6,337 bases of DNA from JACDAS01 sp046262415 (lineage in GTDB: Bacteria; Actinomycetota; Thermoleophilia; Gaiellales; Gaiellaceae). The notes under the pieces were generated by a model that saw nothing but the letters and a program-made list of their open reading frames with translations, ran no database searches and was not told the origin of the DNA. The DNA lies in contig JBHEMU010000074.1 in assembly GCA_046262415.1 (NCBI GenBank), positions 1 to 6,337 on the forward strand, written 5' to 3'. Both the position numbers and the translations under genes were made by a program. Shown here piece after piece: positions 1-5,987 of the stretch. Every line of letters starts with the position of its first letter. Positions within the stretch are counted from its first letter, which is position 1.

Positions 1-135
1 GGGGAAACGCCGCCCCGTTTCAACCCTCGCGACAGTACTCCACTCAGTCGCGGCGCGCTTCCGACGCTCGCTCGCCACCGTCTCCGCCGATCACTTTGCC
101 CGAACCGCGCCGATCGGCGTTACCGCCCCAGGCTC
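1..135. other. Left-edge stretch without a recognised gene; short palindromes
   Basis: No convincing coding region or RNA gene is visible here. Three short symmetric elements are seen. GAAACG (4-9) pairs with CGTTTC (16-21) around a 6-nt loop. CGCGAC (28-33) pairs with GTCGCG (47-52) around a 13-nt loop. A perfect 12-bp palindrome CGCCGATCGGCG lies at 108-119, just past the stop codon of the minus-strand gene that ends at 136. None is followed by a T-run in either direction, so none is a textbook intrinsic terminator. The stretch could be the 3' flank of the small minus-strand gene or part of a gene cut by the window edge. Nothing more specific is supported. Confidence 0.4.
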
Positions 136-471
136 CTAGGCCACGGCTTCGGCGCGCAGGCGCGATGCCCGCCCGCGGAGCTGGGACAGCATCGCCCGCA
201 GCCGCTCGAGATCGGACTGGGCCCCGCCGAGCCGGGCCGAGAGGCTCAAGAGCCGCTCGAGGCGGCGGTCGTCACCTGCCGGGGGCGCGCCGGCGAGGTC
301 GCCGATCTCCCGCCGCAGCCTCGCGCGCTCGCCCTCGAGCGCGAGCGCGAGCGCGTACCCGCTGGTCAACGCCTCTTCGAGCGGGGCGAGCGGCGGCGCG
401 CCGGCGCCGGCCGTCGATGCCTCCAGCAGCAGCCGGAGCTCGTGGAGGACGTTGTCGTAGGTGTCGACCAT
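136..471 (-). CDS. Small hypothetical coiled-coil protein (111 aa)
   Basis: I do not recognise a family. The 111-residue product begins MVDTYDNVLHELRLLLEAS and has no signal peptide, membrane segment or cysteine, so it is probably cytoplasmic. Residues 4-20 look helical, 21-30 form an Ala/Gly/Pro-rich linker, and 31-60 and 69-109 are charged, Leu-rich helices with heptad-like spacing (for example RRLERLLSLSARL and SDLERLRAMLSQL). Together they suggest a helical hairpin or coiled coil that might act by oligomerisation or as a partner protein. The ATG at 469-471 is preferred over longer readings because GGGGAG lies 4 nt upstream and the upstream extension would run into dacB on the other strand. 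The stop is TAG at 136-138. It is transcribed away from dacB across a 117-bp gap, where GATAAT (484-489, minus) is a possible -10 box. A shared function with dacB is only a guess. The reading frame could be fortuitous in such GC-rich DNA, but start, Shine-Dalgarno and composition favour a real gene. Confidence 0.68.
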   Translation of the reverse strand: MVDTYDNVLHELRLLLEASTAGAGAPPLAPLEEALTSGYALALALEGERARLRREIGDLAGAPPAGDDRRLERLLSLSARLGGAQSDLERLRAMLSQLRGRASRLRAEAVA

Positions 472-588
472 CGCGCTCCCCCGATTATCTGCCGCCGGGC
501 CGCCGCCCACATGGGCCGAGCGGACTATCTTCGAGACGTGCCGGGCCCAGACGTTCGACTCATCCGGGCTCCCCGGGAGAATGGAGCC
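472..588. promoter_or_regulatory. Divergent intergenic region of the small gene and dacB
   Basis: This 117-bp gap separates two divergent starts and should contain promoters for both. On the minus strand, GATAAT (484-489) is one base from the sigma-70 -10 consensus and would place transcription start near 477, a few bases before the ATG at 471. On the plus strand, TATCTT (526-531) fits TANNNT and would give a dacB leader of about 50 nt. No good -35 match is visible for either, so these are weak guesses. GGGAGA at 575-580 is a plausible Shine-Dalgarno for dacB, 8 nt before its GTG. Confidence 0.35.
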
Positions 589-1797
589 GTGTCCCGCGGG
601 GCCCGAATCCGCCTCCTCGCGCTCGTCTGCTCGCTGCTGCTCGCCTTCGCCGGCGCGTCCGCCTCGCAGGCCGCGCAGCGCAGCCCGCTGGCGAAGCGCC
701 TCGCCTCGGCGCTGTCGACCTCGGGGGCGGCCTGGGAGCGCTCGGGGGCACTCGTCGTCGACCTCACCACGGCCAGGACGATCTACGCCCAGAACCCCTG
801 GGCCTCGCTCGTGCCGGCCTCGAACGAGAAGCTCGCCGTCACGTACGCGGCCCTGAGCATCCTGGGACCCTCCTACCGGATCGAGACCACGGTGCTCGGC
901 CACGGCCGGCTGCTCGGCTCGACCTGGCGGGGCGATCTCTTCCTGCGCGGGCGAGGCGACCCGAGTCTCGATTCCGCGGCGCTCGGTGAGCTCGCGCGGC
1001 AGCTGAGCGAGGCCGGCGTCACGGCGGTCAGCGGCGGCGTCGTCGGCGACGAGACTTACTTCGACAGTCGGCGGACGGCGTACGGCTGGAAGCCCGAGTT
1101 CTACGTGAACGAATCGCCCCCGATCTCGGCGCTCTCCGTGAACCGGACCACCGCGGCGGAACCCGCGCTCGGGACGACGATCGCCTTCCGCGAGGCGCTC
1201 CGGGCCGCGGGCGTCCGCGTCGCCGGGGCGCCGCGCCTGGGCAGGACTCCTCCGGGCGCCTGGCCGCTCGCCTCGGTGCTCTCCCCGCCCATGCGGGACC
1301 TCGTGCGCGCGATGGACACGGACAGCGACAACTACACGGCCGAGCTCCTGATCAAGCAGCTCGGGGCCGTCGTCGCCCGGCGGGGCACGACGCCCGCGGG
1401 CGCGGCCGTCGTCACCGGTGCCCTGAAGGCGGCCGGGATCCCGCTTCGGGGCGTCCGCATCGTCGACGGCTCGGGCCTGTCCCGCCTCGACCGGCTCACG
1501 CCCGGGGCGATCGTCGGCCTGTTGCGCGCCGCGTTCGCCGACCCGCTCGTGCGGCCGAGCTTCGTGGCCGCTCTACCGGTCGCAGGCCGGACGGGGACGC
1601 TGGCGAGCCGGCTGCGCGGGACGGCCGCGCGCGGCCGTGTGGCCGCCAAGACCGGGACGACGAACCTCGCCTCGGCCCTCTCGGGATTCGTCAGCAGTCG
1701 CTACGCGTTCGCGATCCTGCAGAACGGCAACCCGGTCGCGCACTCAGAAGCGCGGGCGTCGCAGGACCGGTTCGTCGCCATCCTGGCCGCGCAGTAG
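589..1797 (+). CDS. dacB: D-alanyl-D-alanine carboxypeptidase/endopeptidase, PBP4 family (peptidase S13)
   Basis: This secreted penicillin-binding protein trims the terminal D-Ala of peptidoglycan stem peptides and, in PBP4 relatives, also cleaves D-Ala-mDAP cross-links outside the membrane. The 402-residue product starts with a Sec-type signal: basic RGARIR, a hydrophobic stretch to about residue 22, then an Ala-rich cleavage region around GASASQAAQ. All three active-site motifs are present: SNEK with nucleophile Ser78 and Lys81, SDN at 246-248, and KTG at 354-356 within AAKTGTTN. Other PBP4 signatures are GDE (153-155), PPISALSVNR (about 177-186) and VDGSGLSR (292-299). The start is GTG at 589, preceded by GGGAGA 8 nt upstream. 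In-frame ATGs at 442 and 511 would add residues ahead of the signal and, for 442, overlap the divergent gene. Length suits the compact actinobacterial form. The last 17 codons plus stop overlap the end of ligA on the other strand. The gene looks intact; the choice between carboxypeptidase and endopeptidase activity cannot be read from sequence. Confidence 0.95.
   Translation: MSRGARIRLLALVCSLLLAFAGASASQAAQRSPLAKRLASALSTSGAAWERSGALVVDLTTARTIYAQNPWASLVPASNEKLAVTYAALSILGPSYRIETTVLGHGRLLGSTWRGDLFLRGRGDPSLDSAALGELARQLSEAGVTAVSGGVVGDETYFDSRRTAYGWKPEFYVNESPPISALSVNRTTAAEPALGTTIAFREALRAAGVRVAGAPRLGRTPPGAWPLASVLSPPMRDLVRAMDTDSDNYTAELLIKQLGAVVARRGTTPAGAAVVTGALKAAGIPLRGVRIVDGSGLSRLDRLTPGAIVGLLRAAFADPLVRPSFVAALPVAGRTGTLASRLRGTAARGRVAAKTGTTNLASALSGFVSSRYAFAILQNGNPVAHSEARASQDRFVAILAAQ
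1744..1797. other. Tail-to-tail coding overlap of dacB and ligA (54 bp)
   Basis: The TAG stop of dacB (1795-1797, plus) lies beyond the TGA stop of ligA (1744-1746, minus), so 54 bp encode the C-termini of both proteins. In LigA this is the polar tail after the BRCT domain, ending PVLRRPRF. In DacB it is the final strand and helix, ending RFVAILAAQ. No intergenic terminator can exist here, so each transcript probably runs into the other gene and produces complementary 3' ends. The overlap is seen directly; any regulatory effect is inference. Confidence 0.9.
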
Positions 1798-3801
1798 CTC
1801 GTCCAGGTCCTGCTCGTTCAGGATCGCCACGCCCGCGCGCTGGGCCTTCGTCAGCTTCGATGCCCCGGGCTCCTCGCCGACGATCAGGCCGGTCGTCCTC
1901 CCGGAGACAGAGTCGGCGACCTTGGCGCCGAGCTCCTCGAGCGCCGCCTTCGCCTGCTCGCGGGAGCGCTTCTCCAGCGTGCCGGTGATCGCGTAAGTCC
2001 GGCCGGTCAGGGGACCCTCCCTGGGACGGTCCTCCTCGCCGGCCTCCAGCCGCAGCCCGAGCGCCCGGAGCTCGTCGACGAGCCTGCGGTTCTCCTCGTC
2101 CGAGAACCACTCGGCGATCGCCTCGGCCCGGTCCGGCCCGACGCCGTCGACAGCCTGGATCTCCTCGGGCGTGGCGGCGGCCAGCTGCTCGGCGGAGCCG
2201 AAGTGCCGGGCCAACGACGTCGCGGTCACCCAACCCACCTGCGGGACGTTGAGCCCGAAGAGGACCCGCCGGAAGGGCTTCTCCTTCGAGCGCCCGATCG
2301 ACTCGACCGCCTTCGCGGCCGAGATCTCGCCGTACCCGGCCAGCTCCCGGAGCTGTTCGGCAGTCAGCCGGTACAGGTCGGGGAGCGATCGCACCAGGCC
2401 CTCCTTCCAGAGCCGGCGGACGAGCTGCTCGCCGACCCCCTCGATGTCGAGCGCCGCGCCGACCCAGTGGATCAGCGTCTCGAGCCCGCGCGAGGGGCAC
2501 GCCCGGTTGGGGCACCGGTGCATCGCCTCGCCTTCGGGCTTCACGATCCCGGCCCCGCAGAGAGGGCAGTGCGTCGGCATCCGGAAGGGCCTCGTCCCCG
2601 GCGTATGCGGGAGCACCGGCCCGACGATCTGGGGGATCACGTCGCCCGCACGCTGGACGATCACGCGATCGCCCTCGCGGATGTCCTTGCGGTTGATGTC
2701 CTCCTCGTTGTGGAGCGTTGCGGTGCTCACCGTGACGCCGCCCACCTCGACCGGCTCGAGCTGCGCCCAGGGGTTGAGCGCCCCCGTCCGGCCGACGCGG
2801 ATGCTGATCTTGAGCAGGCGCGTCTCGGCGCTGAGCGGAGCCCACTTGAACGCGCGCGACCAGCGCGGCCGGTCGTGCAGGGCGCCGAGCGCGCGCTGCT
2901 GGGCGAAGGAGTCGACCTTGACCACGAGGCCGTCGATCTCGTAGTCGAGCTCGGCCCGGCGCGTCTCCCACTCGTGGCAGGCGGCGGCCACCGACTCGAT
3001 CGTCTCATGGCGCTCGGCATGCGGATTCGTCCGAAACCCGCGCTCACGGAGCCAGGCGAGGGCCTCCCAGTGCCCCTGCGCCGGCAACCCCGGATGGTGG
3101 CCCATGCCGTGGATCCAGATCGAGAGCGGCCGATCCGCGGTGATCGCCGAGTTGAGCTGCCGCAGCGAGCCCGCGGCGGCGTTGCGCGGGTTCGGCGCCG
3201 TCTTCTTCCCCGCCGCCGCGAGCCGCTCGTTCAGGCGCCGGAAGCCCGACAGCGGCATGTACACCTCGCCCCGGACCTCGAGCAGCGGCGGGGGTTCCTC
3301 CCCCTCGGGCAGCTGCATGCGCAGGGAGATCGCGAGAATCGTGCGCAGGTTCGTGGTCACGTCCTCGCCGCGGAGGCCGTCCCCCCGGGTGGCGCCGCGG
3401 ACGAACACGCCGCGCTCGTAGCGGAGCGAGACGGCCGAGCCGTCGATCTTGGGCTCGGTGACGAAGAGGACGGGCTCGTCCGAGTCGAGTCGCTTCCGCA
3501 CGTCGTCGGCCCACTTCTCGAGCCCCTCGTCCGTCGTCACCTTCTCGAGCGACCCCATCGGCGACAGGTGCTCGACCTTCTGGAAGCCCGCCGCGGGGGG
3601 TGCCCCCACGCGCCGCGTCGGGGAGTCGGCGGGGACGCTGTCGGGGTCGGCCGCCTCGAGCGCGACCAGCTCGTCGTAGAGGCGGTCGTACTCGGCGTCG
3701 GAGATCTCCGGGTCGTCGAGGACGTGGTAGCGGTAGAGGTGATAGTCCAGCAGCCGGCGGAGCTCGGCCGGCCGCTCCTCAGAGGGCGGCGTAGAGCTCA
3801 T
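1744..3801 (-). CDS. ligA: NAD-dependent DNA ligase LigA
   Basis: LigA seals 3'-OH/5'-phosphate nicks in DNA using NAD+, during Okazaki-fragment joining and excision repair, in the cytoplasm. The 685-residue product has the complete family layout. Domain Ia, the NMN-binding region, spans about 10-75 with DDPEISDAEYDRL. The adenylation domain carries EPKIDG with nucleophile Lys118, then RGDG..GEDVTTNLRTI, GEVYMP and NPRNAAAGSLRQLN. DYEIDGLVVKVD (286-297) is the later nucleotidyl-transferase motif. An OB-fold contains HNEEDINRKDIREGD and RAGDVIPQ. A four-cysteine zinc finger uses Cys412, 415, 430 and 435. Helix-hairpin-helix repeats cover about 450-590 and a BRCT domain about 596-670. Local wording is unusual: MGSLEKV where MLSLDNAF is common, KIDGSAVSL for KIDGLAISL, and RAFKWAPLSAET for the usual AYKFP segment. 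No key residue seems lost. The ATG at 3799-3801 has no Shine-Dalgarno and lies inside the end of the HAD gene, so translation is probably coupled to it. The C-terminal tail after BRCT overlaps the dacB 3' end. Confidence 0.97.
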   Translation of the reverse strand: MSSTPPSEERPAELRRLLDYHLYRYHVLDDPEISDAEYDRLYDELVALEAADPDSVPADSPTRRVGAPPAAGFQKVEHLSPMGSLEKVTTDEGLEKWADDVRKRLDSDEPVLFVTEPKIDGSAVSLRYERGVFVRGATRGDGLRGEDVTTNLRTILAISLRMQLPEGEEPPPLLEVRGEVYMPLSGFRRLNERLAAAGKKTAPNPRNAAAGSLRQLNSAITADRPLSIWIHGMGHHPGLPAQGHWEALAWLRERGFRTNPHAERHETIESVAAACHEWETRRAELDYEIDGLVVKVDSFAQQRALGALHDRPRWSRAFKWAPLSAETRLLKISIRVGRTGALNPWAQLEPVEVGGVTVSTATLHNEEDINRKDIREGDRVIVQRAGDVIPQIVGPVLPHTPGTRPFRMPTHCPLCGAGIVKPEGEAMHRCPNRACPSRGLETLIHWVGAALDIEGVGEQLVRRLWKEGLVRSLPDLYRLTAEQLRELAGYGEISAAKAVESIGRSKEKPFRRVLFGLNVPQVGWVTATSLARHFGSAEQLAAATPEEIQAVDGVGPDRAEAIAEWFSDEENRRLVDELRALGLRLEAGEEDRPREGPLTGRTYAITGTLEKRSREQAKAALEELGAKVADSVSGRTTGLIVGEEPGASKLTKAQRAGVAILNEQDLDELLRGQDGDEPVLRRPRF

Positions 3802-4414
3802 CCGGCGTGTCGACGAGCGCGTCCGGGCCCGCCTGCTCGAGGCGCTCGCGCGAGTGGATCCGCCCCCACGTGACGGCGACGGCGCCGACGCCGGCCGCCT
3901 TGGCCGCCTCGACGTCGAACGGGGCGTCGCCGACGTAGGCCGCGCCCAGCGGGTCGGCCCCGAGCCGTTCGAGCGCGCACAGGATGGGCGCCGGATGAGG
4001 CTTGTGGCGCTCCGTGTCCCCGGAGCCGACGACGACCTCGAAGAACCGCTCCAGCGGGCAGACGGCGAAGGCCAGCTCGACCGTCGCGCGCCGTTTCGCC
4101 GTCACGATGCCGAGTCGCCGACCCTCGGAGTGCAGACGCTCCAGCACGTCGACGACGCCGGGGCACGCGCGGAGTCCGGCGTGCGCCGGCTCGTTGTGCT
4201 CGCGGTAGCAGCGCGTGAGCTCCTCGGCCCGCTCCTCGTCGATCGCACGCATCTGGGCGAGGAGCGTGGAGCCGCCCACGGAGGCGAGCAGCTGCTCGTC
4301 CGCGATCTCCCGCGCCAGCACGGTGCGGGTGGCGTGGCGCATCGACGCGAGGATGATCTCGGCGGAGTCGACGAGCGTTCCGTCGAGGTCGAAGAGGACG
4401 GTCTCGTAGCGCAT
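3779..4414 (-). CDS. HAD-IA family phosphatase, PpaX/phosphoglycolate phosphatase-like
   Basis: This cytoplasmic haloacid-dehalogenase-superfamily hydrolase most likely removes phosphate from a small metabolite or cleaves pyrophosphate. The 211-residue product contains every HAD motif. Motif I is FDLDGTLVDS with nucleophile Asp9 and acid/base Asp11, motif II is GIVTAK with Thr105, motif III is Lys138 in HKPHP, and motif IV is GDAPFD at 162-167 with Asp163 and Asp167 for Mg2+. A helical cap of subfamily IA lies between motifs I and II (about 17-85). Wording such as LERLHSEGRRLGIVTAK, LERFFEVVVG and YVGDAPFD resembles Firmicutes PpaX pyrophosphatase and Gph-type phosphatases, but the substrate cannot be fixed from sequence, so no symbol is given. 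The start is ATG at 4412-4414, with AGGA (4425-4428 on the minus strand) 10 nt upstream. It follows truA after 102 bp, and its end overlaps ligA by 23 bp, suggesting co-transcription and coupled translation with the ligase. No truncation is seen. Confidence 0.93.
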   Translation of the reverse strand: MRYETVLFDLDGTLVDSAEIILASMRHATRTVLAREIADEQLLASVGGSTLLAQMRAIDEERAEELTRCYREHNEPAHAGLRACPGVVDVLERLHSEGRRLGIVTAKRRATVELAFAVCPLERFFEVVVGSGDTERHKPHPAPILCALERLGADPLGAAYVGDAPFDVEAAKAAGVGAVAVTWGRIHSRERLEQAGPDALVDTPDELYAAL

Positions 4415-4428
4415 CGCCGTTCGATCCT

Positions 4429-4450
4429 AGCGGCGCCGTCAGGCGCCGCT
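4429..4450 (-). promoter_or_regulatory. Perfect 9-bp hairpin just upstream of the HAD gene
   Basis: Read on the minus strand, AGCGGCGCC, a TGAC loop and GGCGCCGCT form a perfect 9-bp G+C-rich stem. It sits in the 102-bp gap between truA and the HAD gene. The 3' arm runs directly into TAGGAT (4424-4429), which can be read as a -10 box (TANNNT) about 10 nt before the ATG, or as containing the AGGA Shine-Dalgarno. No T-tract follows, so it is not a classical intrinsic terminator. It might be a U-tract-less terminator for truA, a stability element, an attenuator that hides the ribosome site, or a protein-binding palindrome. The symmetry is seen directly; the role is inference. Confidence 0.5.
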
Positions 4451-4516
4451 GAGCGAGGCCCGGGCTCCGTTACAGAGACGGCACGGACCCGGCCCACGTC
4501 GGTGCGCCTCGAGGGT

Positions 4517-5275
4517 CTAGCGTGTTCCAAAGGGGTCGCGGGGGACCCCTTGGGGGGATTCGTAGGCGACGCTGACGAGGTACAGCCCCCACGGCGGCGC
4601 CGTCGAGCCGGCTTCGCAGCGCGGGCGGCCCTCCAGCAGCCGCGCGACCGCGTCGGGCTCCTGTTCGAGCATCGTGCCGACGAGCGTCCGCACCATGTGA
4701 CGAAGAAAGCTGTCGGCCGTGATCTCGAGCTCGAGCGCGTCGCCCCGCTCGTGCCACGAGGCTGCCTCTACGCGCCGCACGAAGGCCTGGTGCCGGGTCT
4801 CGGTGGGCGTGAACGCGCGAAAGTCGTGCTTGCCGGCGAGGAGCCGCGCGGACGCTCGCAGCGCCTCGACCTCGAGCGGCCGTGGATACCAGAGCGCGCG
4901 GCGACGCTCGAACGGGGACGGCGCCCGGCGGCGCCAGATTCGGTAGCGGTAGCTGCGCGAGAGCGCCGAGTGGCGCGCGTGGAAGCCGGCGGGGGCCTCC
5001 TCGGCCACGGCGACGGCGACGTCGCCGGGGAGCACGGCATTCAGCGCCTCCGCCGACCGCCTGGCCGGCGGGCCGCCCTCCACCTCCGCGCTGACGACCT
5101 GCCCGAGCGCGTGCACCCCCGTGTCGGTCCTGCCGGCGACGGCCAGCCCCGAGTACGACTCGAACACGCAGGCCAGCGCGGCCCTCACCTCCCCCTCGAC
5201 CGTGCGCAATCCAGGCTGCGCCGCCCAGCCGCGGAATCCGGTCCCGTCGTACTCGAGAGTCAGCCTGAGCCGCAC
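4517..5275 (-). CDS. truA: tRNA pseudouridine(38-40) synthase TruA
   Basis: TruA isomerises uridines 38, 39 and 40 in the anticodon arm of many tRNAs to pseudouridine, in the cytoplasm, usually as a homodimer. The 252-residue product begins VRLRLTLEYDGTGFRGWAAQ, typical of high-GC TruA proteins. The catalytic motif AGRTDTGVHALGQV gives nucleophile Asp51. NAVLPGDVAV (79-88), FHARHSALSRSYRYRI (about 98-113, conserved Tyr109), KHDFRAF (149-155), FLRHMVRTLVGTML (190-203) and APPWGLYLVSV (226-236) follow in family order. Length fits (the E. coli enzyme is about 270). The GTG at 5273-5275 is chosen because the product then begins at the conserved first strand. Upstream codons stay open for another 103 residues, but that stretch overlaps the divergent isomerase and has no family resemblance. 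There is no properly spaced Shine-Dalgarno (GGGGAAG is 15 nt away), so a leaderless start is possible. The stop is TAG at 4517-4519. It probably heads the truA-HAD-ligA transcript. Confidence 0.95.
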   Translation of the reverse strand: MRLRLTLEYDGTGFRGWAAQPGLRTVEGEVRAALACVFESYSGLAVAGRTDTGVHALGQVVSAEVEGGPPARRSAEALNAVLPGDVAVAVAEEAPAGFHARHSALSRSYRYRIWRRRAPSPFERRRALWYPRPLEVEALRASARLLAGKHDFRAFTPTETRHQAFVRRVEAASWHERGDALELEITADSFLRHMVRTLVGTMLEQEPDAVARLLEGRPRCEAGSTAPPWGLYLVSVAYESPQGVPRDPFGTR

Positions 5276-5300
5276 CCGGGGAACGGTAATCTTCCCCGCC
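5276..5300. promoter_or_regulatory. 25-bp divergent control region with inverted repeat and overlapping -10-like boxes
   Basis: Only 25 bp separate the GTG of truA (minus) from the GTG of the isomerase (plus). Nearly all of it is an inverted repeat: CGGGGAA (5277-5283), 8 bp, TTCCCCG (5292-5298). In the centre, TAATCT (5287-5292) fits a plus-strand -10 (TANNNT) and would place +1 near 5299-5301, at the isomerase GTG. On the minus strand, TACCGT (5283-5288) also fits and would place +1 near 5276-5275, at the truA GTG. Neither gene has a correctly spaced Shine-Dalgarno. The simplest reading is two overlapping promoters making leaderless mRNAs, with the inverted repeat as a possible operator. 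No -35 match was found. Geometry is seen; function is inference. Confidence 0.45.
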
Positions 5301-5984
5301 GTGCGCACGGCCCTTCTGTCCGCGCTCCTTTCGGCTCTCGTCTGCGCCCTCCTGACCGGCTGCGGCGGGGACGAGTCGGCATCCACGACTCCCACGACCA
5401 CGCAGGCGACGACGACCGCGCCGCCCGCCGGGGGCTGCACGGAGGTCGAGGCGCCCGAGCCCCGGGGGGACGGGGGCGAGAAGGCACCGTCGGGCAACCT
5501 CGACCCGGCGAAGCGCCACGAGGTGGAGATCGTCACGAACTGCGGCAGCTTCACGATCGAGCTCGACGTCGAGACCTCGCCCAATACGACGGCGTCCTTC
5601 GCCGCACTCGCCAGGTCGGGGTTCTACGCGAACACGGTGTTCCACCGGATCGTGCCGGGGTTCGTGATCCAGGGCGGCGACCCGACCGCGAGCGGCCGGG
5701 GCGGGCCCGGCTACTCGACCGTCGACACCCCGCCGAGGACCGCCAGGTACACGAAGGGCGTGGTCGCGATGGCGAAGACGGCGACGGAGCCGCCGGGCAC
5801 GGCCGGGAGCCAGTTCTTCGTCGTCACCGGCGCGGAAATCGGGCTCCCGCCCGAGTACGGGATCCTCGGCAAGGTGACCAAGGGCCTCGACGTGGTCGAG
5901 CGGATCGGGCGGCTCGGGGACCGCGCGACGGAGGCGCCGCTCGAGGTCGTCCGCATCGAGCGGGCGACGGTGACCGAGCGGTAG
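5301..5984 (+). CDS. Lipoprotein peptidyl-prolyl cis-trans isomerase, cyclophilin type
   Basis: This surface-anchored cyclophilin-type isomerase would catalyse cis-trans change of X-Pro bonds, probably helping exported proteins fold. The 227-residue product starts VRTALLSALLSALVCALLTGC, a signal peptide with lipobox LTGC, so Cys21 should be lipidated and the protein tethered to the outer face of the membrane. A Thr/Ala-rich linker (about 28-43) precedes the cyclophilin domain at about 73-227. Family motifs are FHRIVPGFVIQGGDP (114-128, catalytic Arg116 and Gln124), TAGSQFFV (167-174, matching NGSQFF) and YGILGKV (186-192, matching VVFGKV). The aromatic at the cyclosporin-contact position, Trp121 of human CypA, appears absent, as in many bacterial members. 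Cys46 and Cys81 could form a disulfide outside the cell. The GTG at 5301 is chosen because it starts a clean lipoprotein signal; upstream in-frame codons overlap truA. It is divergent from truA by 25 bp, and its TAG stop lies 3 bp before a tandem repeat array in the same frame. Confidence 0.93.
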   Translation: MRTALLSALLSALVCALLTGCGGDESASTTPTTTQATTTAPPAGGCTEVEAPEPRGDGGEKAPSGNLDPAKRHEVEIVTNCGSFTIELDVETSPNTTASFAALARSGFYANTVFHRIVPGFVIQGGDPTASGRGGPGYSTVDTPPRTARYTKGVVAMAKTATEPPGTAGSQFFVVTGAEIGLPPEYGILGKVTKGLDVVERIGRLGDRATEAPLEVVRIERATVTER

Positions 5985-5987
5985 GTC

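Noticed and set aside
1..30. CRISPR repeat-like start (GTTTCAACCC at 17-26)
   Set aside because: It occurs once, with no second copy at CRISPR spacing anywhere in the window.
96..989. Plus-strand open frame over the small minus-strand gene and the dacB 5' end
   Set aside because: Pro/Arg/Ala-rich, out of frame with dacB and without a ribosome site; explained as a shadow of the two genes.
2203..3873. Long plus-strand open frame opposite ligA
   Set aside because: It is antisense to a complete, motif-bearing LigA; its Arg/Pro/His/Gly-rich translation matches no family and is typical of shadow frames in GC-rich DNA.
4547..4556. CCCCTTGGGG palindrome near the truA 3' end
   Set aside because: Only 4-bp arms within coding sequence for the LYLVSVAYE tail region; expected by chance in GC-rich DNA.
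5278..5297. GGGGAA (plus) and GGGGAAG (minus) as Shine-Dalgarno sites for the divergent genes
   Set aside because: Spacing is 17 nt to the isomerase GTG and 15 nt to the truA GTG, longer than usual; the inverted repeat explains both occurrences.
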